NCBI GenBank assembly: GCA_021847625.1
Contig: JAJZQK010000106.1
Span: 1 to 8,570 of the forward strand
DNA: 8,570 nucleotides
Reading direction: 5' to 3'
Source: Chloroflexota bacterium
GTDB lineage: Bacteria > Chloroflexota > FW602-bin22 > JAMCYS01
Shown here piece by piece: positions 1 to 6,590 of the stretch. Under the pieces are notes generated by a model. That model saw only the letters and a list, made by a program, of their open reading frames with translations, searched no databases and was not told the origin of the DNA. The first letter of the stretch is position 1. Every line of letters starts with the position of its first letter. A program made the translations under genes and the position numbers.

Positions 1-53
1 CAAGCAGCGCGCCTGGCTCTTTGCCGGCACTTGAGGCCTTCTGCCACTTGACT

Positions 54-101
54 CGGACATTATCGCTGAGCAGTTAGCGGACATTATCCCTGAGCAATAA
101 C
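54..101. repeat. Tandem 24-bp repeat, probable insertion-sequence end
   Basis: Two adjacent 24-bp units, 54-77 and 78-101, both begin CGGACATTATC and continue with CTGAGCA; they match at 20 of 24 positions. Closely spaced subterminal repeats of this kind are typical of transposase-binding ends, for example in IS21-family elements, whose tips read 5'-TG...CA-3'. Here the plus strand reads AATAACA up to position 102, so the complementary strand would begin TGTTATTGCTCA. This fits an element lying to the left with its tip near 102. The first 34 bases could hold the last codons of its transposase, ending in TGA at 32-34, but that is too short to judge. The repeat is seen directly; the IS assignment is inference. 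Confidence 0.55.
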
Positions 102-109
102 AGCCTTAG

Positions 110-289
110 CTTTTACACCACTTCCTGGGATTCTACCGGCGTTCGTCGGATGGGGCCTATGTATATGCCGTCGCCAATGTGCCGCATGATGCACTGGGTG
201 AGTGGACGCTCACCGTAGAGAGGATAGTCGGTCATTTGACCCGAACACAGATCGCCGGCCCGTGGGTGTTCCGCTTCGTCGTCCCGTGA
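110..289 (+). pseudogene. 3' remnant of a truncated gene, unknown function
   Basis: A reading frame opens just after a TAG at 107-109 and runs to TGA at 287-289, giving about 59 residues with no usable start codon at its head. The residues read like a genuine protein C-terminus: a GFYRRSSDGAYVYAVANVP segment, then EWTLTVERIVG, ending in AGPWVFRFVVP. The alternating aromatic and beta-branched residues suggest beta strands of an exported or extracellular domain. It begins immediately beside the probable IS end at about 102, so the simplest reading is that insertion or deletion by that element removed the 5' part of the gene. I do not recognise the family. The antisense frame (113-367, minus) is judged to be a shadow of this remnant. 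Confidence 0.4.
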
Positions 290-361
290 CCTATCATAGG
301 AGTGGAGCCGGAGTGCATACCAGGTTTGATGCCCTGGCTCCAATTGCAGCAGCGAGAATGC

Positions 362-520
362 TGTCATTCCGAGCCCCGCATCGGCGGGCGAGGAATCCCG
401 CGCCCCAGCAGGCCGAGACGCCTCTCAACCTGGCCGGTCGGCGCCCGGTAGCCACAGGCCACTGGACCTAGGCTGCGCCGGCACCAGATTCCTCGCAGCC
501 GATGGCCGCTCGGAATGACA
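362..520. repeat. 159-bp inverted-repeat element (MITE/REP-like)
   Basis: The ends are perfect 12-bp inverted repeats: TGTCATTCCGAG at 362-373 and CTCGGAATGACA at 509-520. A second inner pair, CGAGGAATC (389-397) and GATTCCTCG (487-495), is also perfect, so the ends can fold into a long interrupted stem. The interior, about 90 bp and very GC-rich, has no gene. Repeats beginning GTCATTCCGAG and containing GAGGAATC are, from general familiarity, interspersed in many copies in several bacterial genomes, including Chloroflexota. It sits between the gene remnant at 110-289 and the 3' end of the crystallin-like gene, so it could also act as a transcription stop for that minus-strand gene. No flanking target duplication was identified with confidence. 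Confidence 0.6.
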
Positions 521-616
521 CCTCAGTTGGCTCTTATCGGAGCAGTATAGACCTCTACTTGCTGTGAAAGCGTGGGGTCAGTCGGTTTTCCCGCCTGGTG
601 GCATAGAGCCTCGCTG

Positions 617-1336
617 TCACTGGAGCGCACACACGGACGATGCGCGGTCGTTCCAGCCGAAGGGCGAGAGCGAGGGCCTCTCGACGCCGCTTTGCTCCCA
701 GTGCTGACTGCCGCTCATCATAATGTCCTCATAGAGAACTGTCCACGAGGCAGCGGTCGCTACCTTGAGAGAGGAGATGCGATCGTTCCAGCCCGCGGGC
801 CACGACGTCAGATCGCCAAAGCAGGCGCCGGGCTCCAGCCGGATGGAGTTACCGTCGAAGCCATCATGCTCATAGAAGAGAGTCCAATACGGGTCGACGC
901 TTTCAGGGCCGATGATGGCGCTTGGCTCGGCCAGGGTTGCCGATGAGCCCGCCGTCGGTGGTTTCGCTGAAGGCGACCAGTTCCATTGCTCTTTCAAGTA
1001 CCGTTCGAGCCCCTGGGCTGTGGTGAAGGCGTAGATCACGCCCTCGGCGGCTGACTTCTTGTCCCAGATGAAGCGGAGGGCTCGGCCGTTGAATCTCGAA
1101 ATCTCCTCCGGTTGATAGCGGACCCCGTCCACGACAACGGGATAATTGGGGATTGGATGGACGATAGGCGCATTCTCAGGGTCGGGGTAGAGGGCCTCGA
1201 TTTCCGCCGGGCTCATACCGGCCACAGAGATCGTGCCTTGGTCTTCCTCGACGCTCTGGGCCCAGACCCCCACGGAGCCTGCCAGCCCCAGCAAAATGGT
1301 CAGACCGAAGCTTACCGCGGTGACGAACCGACGCAT
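617..1336 (-). CDS. Secreted beta/gamma-crystallin-like calcium-binding protein
   Basis: The product is 239 residues. An N-terminal signal peptide (basic MRR, then a hydrophobic stretch to about residue 24) ends at a likely signal peptidase I site, VWA|QS, after residue 26. Residues 60-118 form an uncharacterised region with VVVDGVRY and RFNGRALRFIW. Residues 150-236 hold two crystallin-type Greek-key motifs. Each starts with an aromatic strand (WTLFYEHDGFDG and WTVLYEDIMMSG) and ends in GWNDRISS or GWNDRASS. These endings match the calcium-clamp signature of microbial beta/gamma-crystallins, N/D-N/D-x-x-S/T-S, in both repeats, so calcium binding outside the cell is likely. The start is well supported: AGGAGGAG lies seven bases upstream of ATG. 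The in-vivo role is unknown; a structural, stress-related or inhibitor-like role is possible. Antisense frames here are shadows. Confidence 0.85.
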   Translation of the reverse strand: MRRFVTAVSFGLTILLGLAGSVGVWAQSVEEDQGTISVAGMSPAEIEALYPDPENAPIVHPIPNYPVVVDGVRYQPEEISRFNGRALRFIWDKKSAAEGVIYAFTTAQGLERYLKEQWNWSPSAKPPTAGSSATLAEPSAIIGPESVDPYWTLFYEHDGFDGNSIRLEPGACFGDLTSWPAGWNDRISSLKVATAASWTVLYEDIMMSGSQHWEQSGVERPSLSPFGWNDRASSVCALQ

Positions 1337-1533
1337 CTGGGTTCTCCTCCTGAAGAAGTATCAGGTCAGTTGAGTGAGCTCGTTTCTAAACTCGTCTACA
1401 GCCCGTAGCACCGGCTGGGCGCTCAGGCGGCCCTCTTGCTTGCATGAGCAACATTGAACCTCCTCAGCCTTCGCGCGGGTCTTCCGACCCACCTTGCGGT
1501 CTCTTAGGTTACCAGCAAACTCACAGGCATGTA

Positions 1534-1573
1534 CTGTCAGAATTACCAGTTGCTGGCCTGGTAATTTTGACAG
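1534..1573. repeat. Palindromic element E1 (16-bp arms, 8-nt spacer)
   Basis: The arm CTGTCAGAATTACCAG (1534-1549) is followed, after eight bases, by CTGGTAATTTTGACAG (1558-1573). The arms pair at 15 of 16 positions. It lies in the intergenic region between the divergent crystallin-like gene (starts at 1336, minus) and the LuxR-type regulator (starts at 1834, plus), upstream of both, so it is not a terminator for either. A diverged copy with the same internal spacing occurs at 4965-5003. It could be a regulator binding site or part of a small mobile repeat; the sequence alone does not decide. Confidence 0.6.
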
Positions 1574-1581
1574 GTGGGTAG

Positions 1582-1755
1582 GCTGGCGACGTATGGCTTG
1601 GAGGCATCCTGTTGCTTGAAGGGGAAGATTTGCGCCGAGTCGTGGCAGAAGCCGTGACCAAATCGATTGACGTGCGATATGCAGTGGTGAGGGCGCTTGG
1701 CGTTAGCGGAAAGGGCGCCTGCTGGAGGTGTCACGCCGAGAAGCGCGGCGGATGA
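1582..1755 (+). pseudogene. Possible gene remnant, unknown function
   Basis: A frame opens after TAG at 1579-1581 and ends at TGA 1753-1755, about 57 residues. It has no ATG near its head, only in-frame TTG and GTG codons, and no clear ribosome binding site. The residues look protein-like rather than random: a hydrophobic GGILLLEGEDLRRVVAEAV helix-like stretch, then DVRYAVVRALG, then a C-x-x-C pair in CWRCH near the end. It starts directly after palindrome E1, which may have truncated it, and it stops 78 bases before the LuxR-type gene. I do not recognise a family. It may be chance; the overlapping minus-strand frames look worse. Confidence 0.22.
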
Positions 1756-1833
1756 TAGCGCACGAGAGATGTGTGAGCCGCTCACTCGGGGATCGGGCAA
1801 AGAAGACGCCATTGGGGCACAGGAGGTCGGCCG

Positions 1834-2619
1834 ATGTCGCCAGAGACCCGAAGATCGGATGATAGCAGTGTCGTAAACAGTCTATGGTCGCATGAGCTCC
1901 AGAGCCAAGACCGGGTAGCATCTGCGTACGGACCCTCAGGTTATCGGCCTGTTACTTGGCCTGCGCAAAGCCGATTGGATGAACAACCTAATCAACGGGC
2001 GGGGGTGAACCGAGTCGGTGTCTTCATATCTGTCGATTGTACTCTAGTACGGGAAGGGCTACTGCGAATCATTGCCCAGGATCCAGATTTCGCCGTCGTC
2101 GCCGACGGGATCGACCTAGCTGGTATCGCCAAGATCGGCCGGCATACCGTTCGGCTTCTGGTTTTGGGATGCCTGCTTGGTAGCGACCATAGGCTGGAGG
2201 CACTGCGCACGCTACCGCAGGAGGCGCCGGAGACTCGGGCGATCGTCATCGCCAACGCCGACGACTCTCCCGCGCTTATCCAGACGATGACGGCCCTCAA
2301 TATGGCCGCCTATGTGCCGCTCGCCGCGAATAGTAGAGACATCTTGCTACTGCTCCACGCCGCCGCTCGGGGCCACACGATCCTCCATTCCCACGCTTCG
2401 GCAGCCGGAAAGACCTCCCCGCCGCTGCCGACATCGCGAGAAGTCGAGGTGCTTCGTCTCGTGGCGGTGGGCTGCACCAACAGAGAGATAGCTCGGCGAC
2501 TCTGTGTGACCTCGCGCACCGTGGGCTTCCATGTGAGCAGCCTACTCGCAAAGGCCGGGGTGGCCTCGCGGATGCAGCTAGTGATTTCCGCCCGGAAGAT
2601 GGGCTGGTTTGACCTCTGA
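1834..2619 (+). CDS. LuxR/NarL-type regulator with degenerate receiver domain
   Basis: The product is 261 residues. Residues 199-258 form a typical LuxR helix-turn-helix: PLPTSREVEVLRLVAVGCTN, then REIARRLCVTSRTVGFHVSSLL and AKAGVASRMQLV, so DNA binding is well supported. Residues 58-190 resemble a NarL-type receiver in order and hydrophobic pattern (VGVFISVDCTLVREGLL at the start), but key residues are missing. The phospho-acceptor aspartate position reads LLVLGCLL (Gly112), the conserved Thr of strand 4 is Ala140, and the conserved Lys is replaced near Leu163. Phosphorelay control is therefore unlikely, and no sensor kinase is adjacent. The start at 1834 is favoured because AGGAGGT lies six bases upstream. 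An in-frame GTG at 2005 would give a plain receiver-HTH protein without the 57-residue polar leader. It may control neighbouring secreted-protein genes (inference). Confidence 0.88.
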   Translation: MSPETRRSDDSSVVNSLWSHELQSQDRVASAYGPSGYRPVTWPAQSRLDEQPNQRAGVNRVGVFISVDCTLVREGLLRIIAQDPDFAVVADGIDLAGIAKIGRHTVRLLVLGCLLGSDHRLEALRTLPQEAPETRAIVIANADDSPALIQTMTALNMAAYVPLAANSRDILLLLHAAARGHTILHSHASAAGKTSPPLPTSREVEVLRLVAVGCTNREIARRLCVTSRTVGFHVSSLLAKAGVASRMQLVISARKMGWFDL

Positions 2620-3068
2620 CGAGTGTGCGGCAGTTCAGCACCTGAGCAGGAAGGGCATGCCGACTCTAGCGATTAAGTGGAACCGGAGCCCTCAGGTACA
2701 GGGAGTTATGGTTCTCGTCGCTCACAGAAGACCGACGATGTCTCTTACCCGGTAGCCCGGGGTGCAGTCAATGTATCGCAAGACAACCCACCCTGAGGAT
2801 CTGAGCCACCTGCAAGGGCCAAAAGGAGGCCACGAGAAAGGCATCCGGTAGATGCAGAAGCAACTCGCCAACACTCTTTCCAAGGGACACGTTGACCGCA
2901 AACACCCAGAACACTCCGTCCAATTCGTAGCTCACTAGACCGAGGCCCGCACCCCACCTGGCACTCCCCCCTACTCGGAGGCCGGCCCCCACTACAACCT
3001 ATCCAAGCGCGAAGACTGCTACCCCACCAAGAGGTACTTAGCTAGCATAATCCATGGCCGCTGGGCGA
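2620..3068. other. Intergenic stretch without a convincing gene
   Basis: About 450 bases lie between the regulator and the hairpin at 3069-3104. No clear terminator with a T-run follows the regulator. A minus-strand frame (2992-2768, GTG start) has a partly protein-like middle (SYELDGVFWVFAVNVSLGKS) but lacks a ribosome binding site and a recognisable family; it is left as an unconfirmed remnant. Confidence 0.5.
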
Positions 3069-3104
3069 TGTGTCGTGCAGTGACAATTCCCACTGCACGA
3101 CACA
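3069..3104 (-). terminator. Strong hairpin downstream of the secreted-protein pair
   Basis: TGTGTCGTGCAGTG (3069-3082) and CACTGCACGACACA (3091-3104) form a perfect 14-bp stem with an eight-base loop. It begins 21 bases past the stop codon (3125-3127) of the minus-strand gene above it, where a transcription terminator or mRNA-stabilising 3' hairpin is expected. On the minus strand the stem is followed by ATCGCCCAG rather than a T-run, so it is not a textbook intrinsic terminator. Confidence 0.6.
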
Positions 3105-3124
3105 CCAGACACGGCGAGGCCGTC

Positions 3125-3694
3125 CTATTTGGTTTGCGCGGGTGATCTTGTAGGTTCGGGGACGGCGAGCGGAATATACTCGGGTGTCGGGGCTGGGGGC
3201 ACTGGGCCCGTAGTCTGCGACAACGCTGGGAGAGGGGCCGCATCAATCTCGTGCGCCTGTGGCTGCAGGCTAATGGATAGCAGCTCCGTCGTCCGCGCAT
3301 CCATCGTAATGCTCATCTGGTCGTAGATCAGATTCTGCTCGGAGACGCCGGGCGCAGCTGGTACGTTTACCAAGACAGGGCCACGGATGACCACAAACCA
3401 GACTGGCATGTTCCGGTGGCGTGCGGCGCTCTCGTTCGGGTCGATCGGCCGCCCATGCTTGATTTGGTGGGCTTGCTCATATGTCATCACTTGACCGCGG
3501 ATCTCTCTCGGAGCACCGATGAGACGGCCGTGAATCCCACCGATTTCGGCATGTTCGAGCGCACGGTAGACGGCCGTATTAGCTGGTACAGCTGCCGTCT
3601 GAGCGTTTCCCACGGAGACTGTAAGAGCGGCAGCGGCTACCATAAGCACGAGCAGACAACAGACAATCCCGATTCTCGTCTTCCTGCGTGTCAT
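3125..3694 (-). CDS. Secreted protein of unknown function, proline-rich tail
   Basis: The product is 189 residues. A basic start (MTRRKTR) and a long hydrophobic stretch (residues 8-28) form a signal peptide with likely cleavage around residue 31 (GNA|QT). Residues 40-145 form the globular part, containing MPVWFVVIRGPVLVNVP (about 96-112) and IYDQMSITMDARTTELLSIS, which look like adjacent beta strands with a turn. Residues 150-189 are proline-rich and low complexity, perhaps a spacer. The W-x-V-x-I-R-G core followed by a Y/D-rich strand and T-x-x-L-(L/I)-S is also found in the lipoprotein at 5520-5927, so the two probably share a domain. The start is supported by GGAGG five bases upstream of ATG. 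The gene lies 58 bases after the upstream minus-strand gene and is probably co-transcribed with it. No family recognised. Confidence 0.75.
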   Translation of the reverse strand: MTRRKTRIGIVCCLLVLMVAAAALTVSVGNAQTAAVPANTAVYRALEHAEIGGIHGRLIGAPREIRGQVMTYEQAHQIKHGRPIDPNESAARHRNMPVWFVVIRGPVLVNVPAAPGVSEQNLIYDQMSITMDARTTELLSISLQPQAHEIDAAPLPALSQTTGPVPPAPTPEYIPLAVPEPTRSPAQTK

Positions 3695-3752
3695 ATTGTC
3701 CTCCGATTCTCGATCCTTGCTTTATGCCGGGGCGAAATTGGTAATCGAGCGA

Positions 3753-4421
3753 TCAGTTGTTGCCCCACACTCGCCATGAGCTTGTGTTGGCGCCTGCATC
3801 CACATGGTAGAGATCCGGCCTGGTGTTGAAGACTTGGTAGCCCGCGCCACTGTACCAGTTACCGTTTGGGTCCAGGTACTGTACGTTGTTGTTGTTGGAG
3901 GACCCCATACCTTGGTTGCCGTTGGGCGTTTCGCCACCGCTTCCCCAATCGTCCGCGGTTTCCCACCCGACAACGGCGCTCTTGACGTTGGTGCCGTTGA
4001 AGTACAGCCCCCAAGTGTCGAGTTGAGTGTGCCGCACTTCGTAGTTGTAAGTTACGCCAACGGCAGGGGCCCAATCCCAGTAGACACCTTCCTCAACAAC
4101 ACCCCATCTGTCGCGAGTGGTCCAGTACACTCTTGGGGTACTGCCAGCGCGATACCCCTTTAGCCACCCGATTTCCGCATAGTAGACGTTACCGTCGATG
4201 ATCCGTTGTACCAGGACGCGCATGTAAGACCATTCGGTGGAGATGCTACCTCGAATGGTCGGGTCGGCGGTCTCGATTGCCGAGTATACACCTCTGTTGG
4301 GGTCGTAATCGAACCCATACGCATTTTCGAGCGCTGATACTGGAGCGGCCCAGATGGCCAACAGTATCAGGAATGCAGACAGGAGACTCAAGAACCGCGT
4401 GCGTCGTCCTCGAAAGTTCAC
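3753..4421 (-). CDS. Secreted Trp/Tyr/Asn/Gly-rich beta protein, unknown function
   Basis: The product is 222 residues. The basic start (MNFRGRRTR) and hydrophobic segment 11-26 end at a good signal peptidase site, VSA|LE, after residue 30. The mature part is rich in Trp, Tyr, Gly and Asn with alternating strand-like segments: NVYYAEIGWLKGY, TPRVYWTTRDRWG, GVTYNYEVRH, TWGLYFNGTNVKSAVVGWE. This is followed by a Gly/Asn-rich loop region (about 157-180, including SSNNNN) and a final WRVWGNN. The pattern suggests an extracellular beta-sandwich, perhaps carbohydrate- or surface-binding, but no catalytic motif is visible and no family is claimed. It starts with GTG, preceded by AAGAGGTGAG, an excellent ribosome binding site. 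It is the first gene of a likely two-gene minus-strand unit. Confidence 0.78.
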   Translation of the reverse strand: MNFRGRRTRFLSLLSAFLILLAIWAAPVSALENAYGFDYDPNRGVYSAIETADPTIRGSISTEWSYMRVLVQRIIDGNVYYAEIGWLKGYRAGSTPRVYWTTRDRWGVVEEGVYWDWAPAVGVTYNYEVRHTQLDTWGLYFNGTNVKSAVVGWETADDWGSGGETPNGNQGMGSSNNNNVQYLDPNGNWYSGAGYQVFNTRPDLYHVDAGANTSSWRVWGNN

Positions 4422-4964
4422 AACTCACCTCTTAACCCTGAAGAGTGGATTTGGCAGCAGCACGCTGACACCATCCCGTAGCACCCGCTCACCGTGTGAC
4501 CACTAAATCGAACGGCAGGATCAGCTCGCTTGGCGGCTGCCTTCGGAGATAGCCGCCGTGCAAATGGTGTGGTTCGGCTGAAGTGTGCTCTGAGTGCTCC
4601 TTGACATCCCTCCTTTCCGATGAGCGGATTGGCAATGGCCGCCCCGACTTGTGTCTGGACTGTTCACTACCATCGATGTGGTATCTGTGTGCTGCCACTC
4701 GTCGCTCCCCCAGCCGCACGTCAAGCCAGCTACGCAAGACGTACCCACAACATAGGAGGTGAATCAGCTGTCCAGTTCTGCAACTACAAGATCGGTAAGC
4801 CTGCGCCTATGCTGATCTGTCCTGTTGTCCGCTCTCCTCCAAGATGGCTGCTCCCATCAAGAGCCCCTCGTCCTTCCGCGCTGCCTAACATGGACTCATA
4901 TGGGGAGCAACTCGAGGGCAACCCTCACCAATAGCATAGACACGCCGGAATGAGTGTACACCGG
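4422..4964. other. Non-coding leader region upstream of secreted-protein pair
   Basis: No supported gene is seen. A hairpin GGCGGCT (4532-4538) / AGCCGCC (4551-4557) with a 12-base loop lies about 110 bases upstream of the GTG at 4421, on the side where its mRNA leader or promoter must be. A perfect Shine-Dalgarno-like AGGAGGTGA occurs at 4754-4762 on the plus strand, but no ATG, GTG or TTG follows at usable spacing and the reading frame there soon stops. No convincing promoter could be assigned. Confidence 0.4.
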
Positions 4965-5003
4965 CAGAATTAACAGGTTTTGTGCTGTCAATTCTGACAG
5001 GTG
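4965..5003. repeat. Palindromic element E2, diverged copy of E1
   Basis: CAGAATTAACAG (4965-4976) and CTGTCAATTCTG (4985-4996) are inverted repeats matching at 11 of 12 positions, separated by eight bases, and the block ends TGACAGGTG. Aligned without gaps to E1 (1538-1576), 30 of 39 bases are identical and the spacing is the same, so the two are related. The right half, CTGTCAATTCTGACAG (4985-5000), is also a palindrome with CTGTCA/TGACAG arms. No gene overlaps it. Confidence 0.55.
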
Positions 5004-5519
5004 TTTTGGAAGGACTCTCACCGAGGTGCAGCCAAGGAGAACAACCGTCGGCCGGACTCTGGGCGGACGACCGGGAGTCGCGCTGAGGCAGTGCGGTTGT
5101 ATCCGTGGTGGACCCTGTCTTCCGGCCCGTAAGCGACCCCCGAAGCTTGGACTGAACAAGCCAAGACCAGCCAACCTGTTGGAATTGACAGGTACACGTA
5201 CTCCCACCGATGTGATAGAATGCCGGCATTCCGTACGGCAGGTGCTACACGGGTGAGTTCAGCAAGCCCATGGCGAAACGCCATAGAGCTGATGTCAAGG
5301 CAGTTGGAGGAGTACTTGCTGATCCCCTTATCTACCTCTTGGCTTCGTCGCTTGTATTGATCCATAGCAGGCGTGCGTAGGGCGAGAGGTTCCCTGGATG
5401 GATTGACTCGGCACATCCCTATCTATCCATGCTGAAGTTGGGTTCCGATCCTGCAGCCCGTGATTCAGGGATACCCTACAGCGGTTCGGTGAGTTTGGTC
5501 AGTATGGAGGGCAAGCAGC
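5004..5519. other. Non-coding stretch before the lipoprotein gene
   Basis: Apart from palindrome E3 (5174-5193), no supported gene is present. The longest frame (5416-5018, minus, 132 codons) lacks a ribosome binding site, crosses E3 and shows no recognisable domain. No tRNA-like fold and no confident promoter could be assigned. Confidence 0.4.
5174..5193. repeat. Palindromic element E3 (ACCTGT-8-ACAGGT)
   Basis: ACCTGT and ACAGGT form perfect six-base arms around eight bases. Read on the minus strand it is ACCTGTCAATTCCAACAGGT, which matches the right half of E2 (4983-5002) at 16 of 20 positions and that of E1 (1556-1575) at 14 of 20. This makes it a third member of the same short palindrome family, in intergenic DNA about 330 bases upstream of the lipoprotein gene. 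Confidence 0.5.
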
Positions 5520-5927
5520 ATGTTAAGGCCACTCAGTTGCCTAGTCCTGTTATCCGCACTGTTGGCGACAGTCGCTATCGCATGCACCCAGAAACCGACG
5601 ACGTCGCAAGAGCGAATCATCCAGAAGGCGACCGAGGATGCCAAGAAGGACTTACAGCCGGAGGTGGGAGTCCACGACGTCCGAATAGACGAGGTGGCGG
5701 CGGACTTCGACGGTGCTAGGTGGAGGGTCCATATCCGCGGCCAGATTCTCATTGAAGGGGCGAGCCCACCACAGGGAAAGCCCGCAATCTACCAAGCGGA
5801 CGAAATGTACCTCGTCTACGACGACAATACCGGGAGGTTGATCAGCAGGACCGTGCCTGACAACTGGCGGGAGAGACTGATCGCTACAGCGGTAGTTCCG
5901 ACACCCGGCACTCGACCCACCCCGTAG
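5520..5927 (+). CDS. Small lipoprotein of unknown function
   Basis: The product is 135 residues. A hydrophobic leader (residues 4-20) ends in a lipobox-like VAIAC with Cys22, so lipid attachment and membrane anchoring are expected; alanine at -3 makes the box slightly atypical. Residues 27-48 are a charged, helix-prone segment (QERIIQKATEDAKKDLQ). Residues 66-110 contain ARWRVHIRGQILIEG, then ADEMYLVYDDNTGRLISR. The W-x-V-x-I-R-G core and the following strand with a turn parallel those of the secreted protein at 3125-3694. This fold pattern recalls PepSY/YpeB-like small domains, but that is only a resemblance. The tail is proline/threonine-rich. The start is supported by GGAGGG about eight bases upstream. 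It stands alone on the plus strand. Confidence 0.75.
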   Translation: MLRPLSCLVLLSALLATVAIACTQKPTTSQERIIQKATEDAKKDLQPEVGVHDVRIDEVAADFDGARWRVHIRGQILIEGASPPQGKPAIYQADEMYLVYDDNTGRLISRTVPDNWRERLIATAVVPTPGTRPTP

Positions 5928-6590
5928 GATCCAGCAGCATCAACACCAAGTCAGTTCGTCCATTCAACCTCAGGAAACGCTGTTGTCCTCAAGAAGACCG
6001 CGGTCGCCTGTCTGGTGGTCTCGGAAGGGGAAAGTAGTAAGAAGGCTCTCTCCCGGTCAGTGCCCCTTCGCACGACACAAACCGCCTCCCAATCGCCTTG
6101 ACATGCCTGCGCCTGATTCGACTGTACACGAGGTTAGCGACGGGCGTTGGAGGCCACTTAGCCTAGCCGGCAAGTCCCTTCTCGCAGTGTACCGATACTG
6201 CACCTTGAGTCCGAGTGGTTCCGCACGACCAGTCCCCTACCAGGTACTCTATCGAACGATTGGTCTGCCAACCGAGATCGTCGTGAGCGGATGGATGGTC
6301 GAGTCCGACCTGCAAGACGGCCTGGCCAGTCATGACGGCGTAAACGTTCCAGACTAAGGGGCGGAAGGTGCGAGCAGCCGCACAAGCGAATTGGAACGTT
6401 CCGGTAGTATCGGGAAGACCGAGGAGTGCCACAGTTGATGTTTTTCATCACCACTGATCGTCAGGCCGGGCCGCACGGTCAATGCGTCACCCATGACAAC
6501 ACAAGACCACGATCCAGCGAGGGGCAGCGCTCCTTAGCGGAATCCGGGCCGGGAAGCCCGAGCACCCGTCACAGCTATGCGACCTTCTTG
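5928..6590. other. Long stretch without a supported gene
   Basis: Two overlapping frames on opposite strands compete here, 5983-6357 plus (TTG start) and 6432-6163 minus (GTG start). Each has a protein-like part (VLYRTIGLPTEIVVSGWM on plus; WNVYAVMTGQAVLQVGL on minus), but neither has a ribosome binding site or a recognisable domain, so at most one is a remnant. A perfect palindrome GGAACGTTCC lies at about 6392-6401 and a small hairpin TGATG-TTTTT-CATCA at about 6436-6450. No terminator for the lipoprotein gene was identified. Confidence 0.4.

Noticed and set aside
113..367. 84-codon minus-strand frame
   Set aside because: It is antisense to the 110-289 remnant and has no ribosome binding site; the plus-strand reading looks more like a protein.
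572..946. Plus-strand frames antisense to the crystallin-like gene
   Set aside because: The minus-strand gene has a signal peptide, conserved motifs and a strong ribosome binding site; these are shadows.
2768..2992. Minus-strand frame after the regulator gene
   Set aside because: The protein-like middle is too short, and there is no start signal; chance cannot be excluded.
5018..5416. 132-codon minus-strand frame
   Set aside because: No ribosome binding site or recognisable pattern, and it crosses palindrome E3.
5438..5460. tRNA T-arm-like GGTTCCGATCC
   Set aside because: No acceptor or anticodon stems could be formed around it.
5983..6432. Opposed frames 5983-6357 (plus) and 6163-6432 (minus)
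   Set aside because: Both are partly protein-like and mutually exclusive, with no ribosome binding site or known domain, so neither is called.
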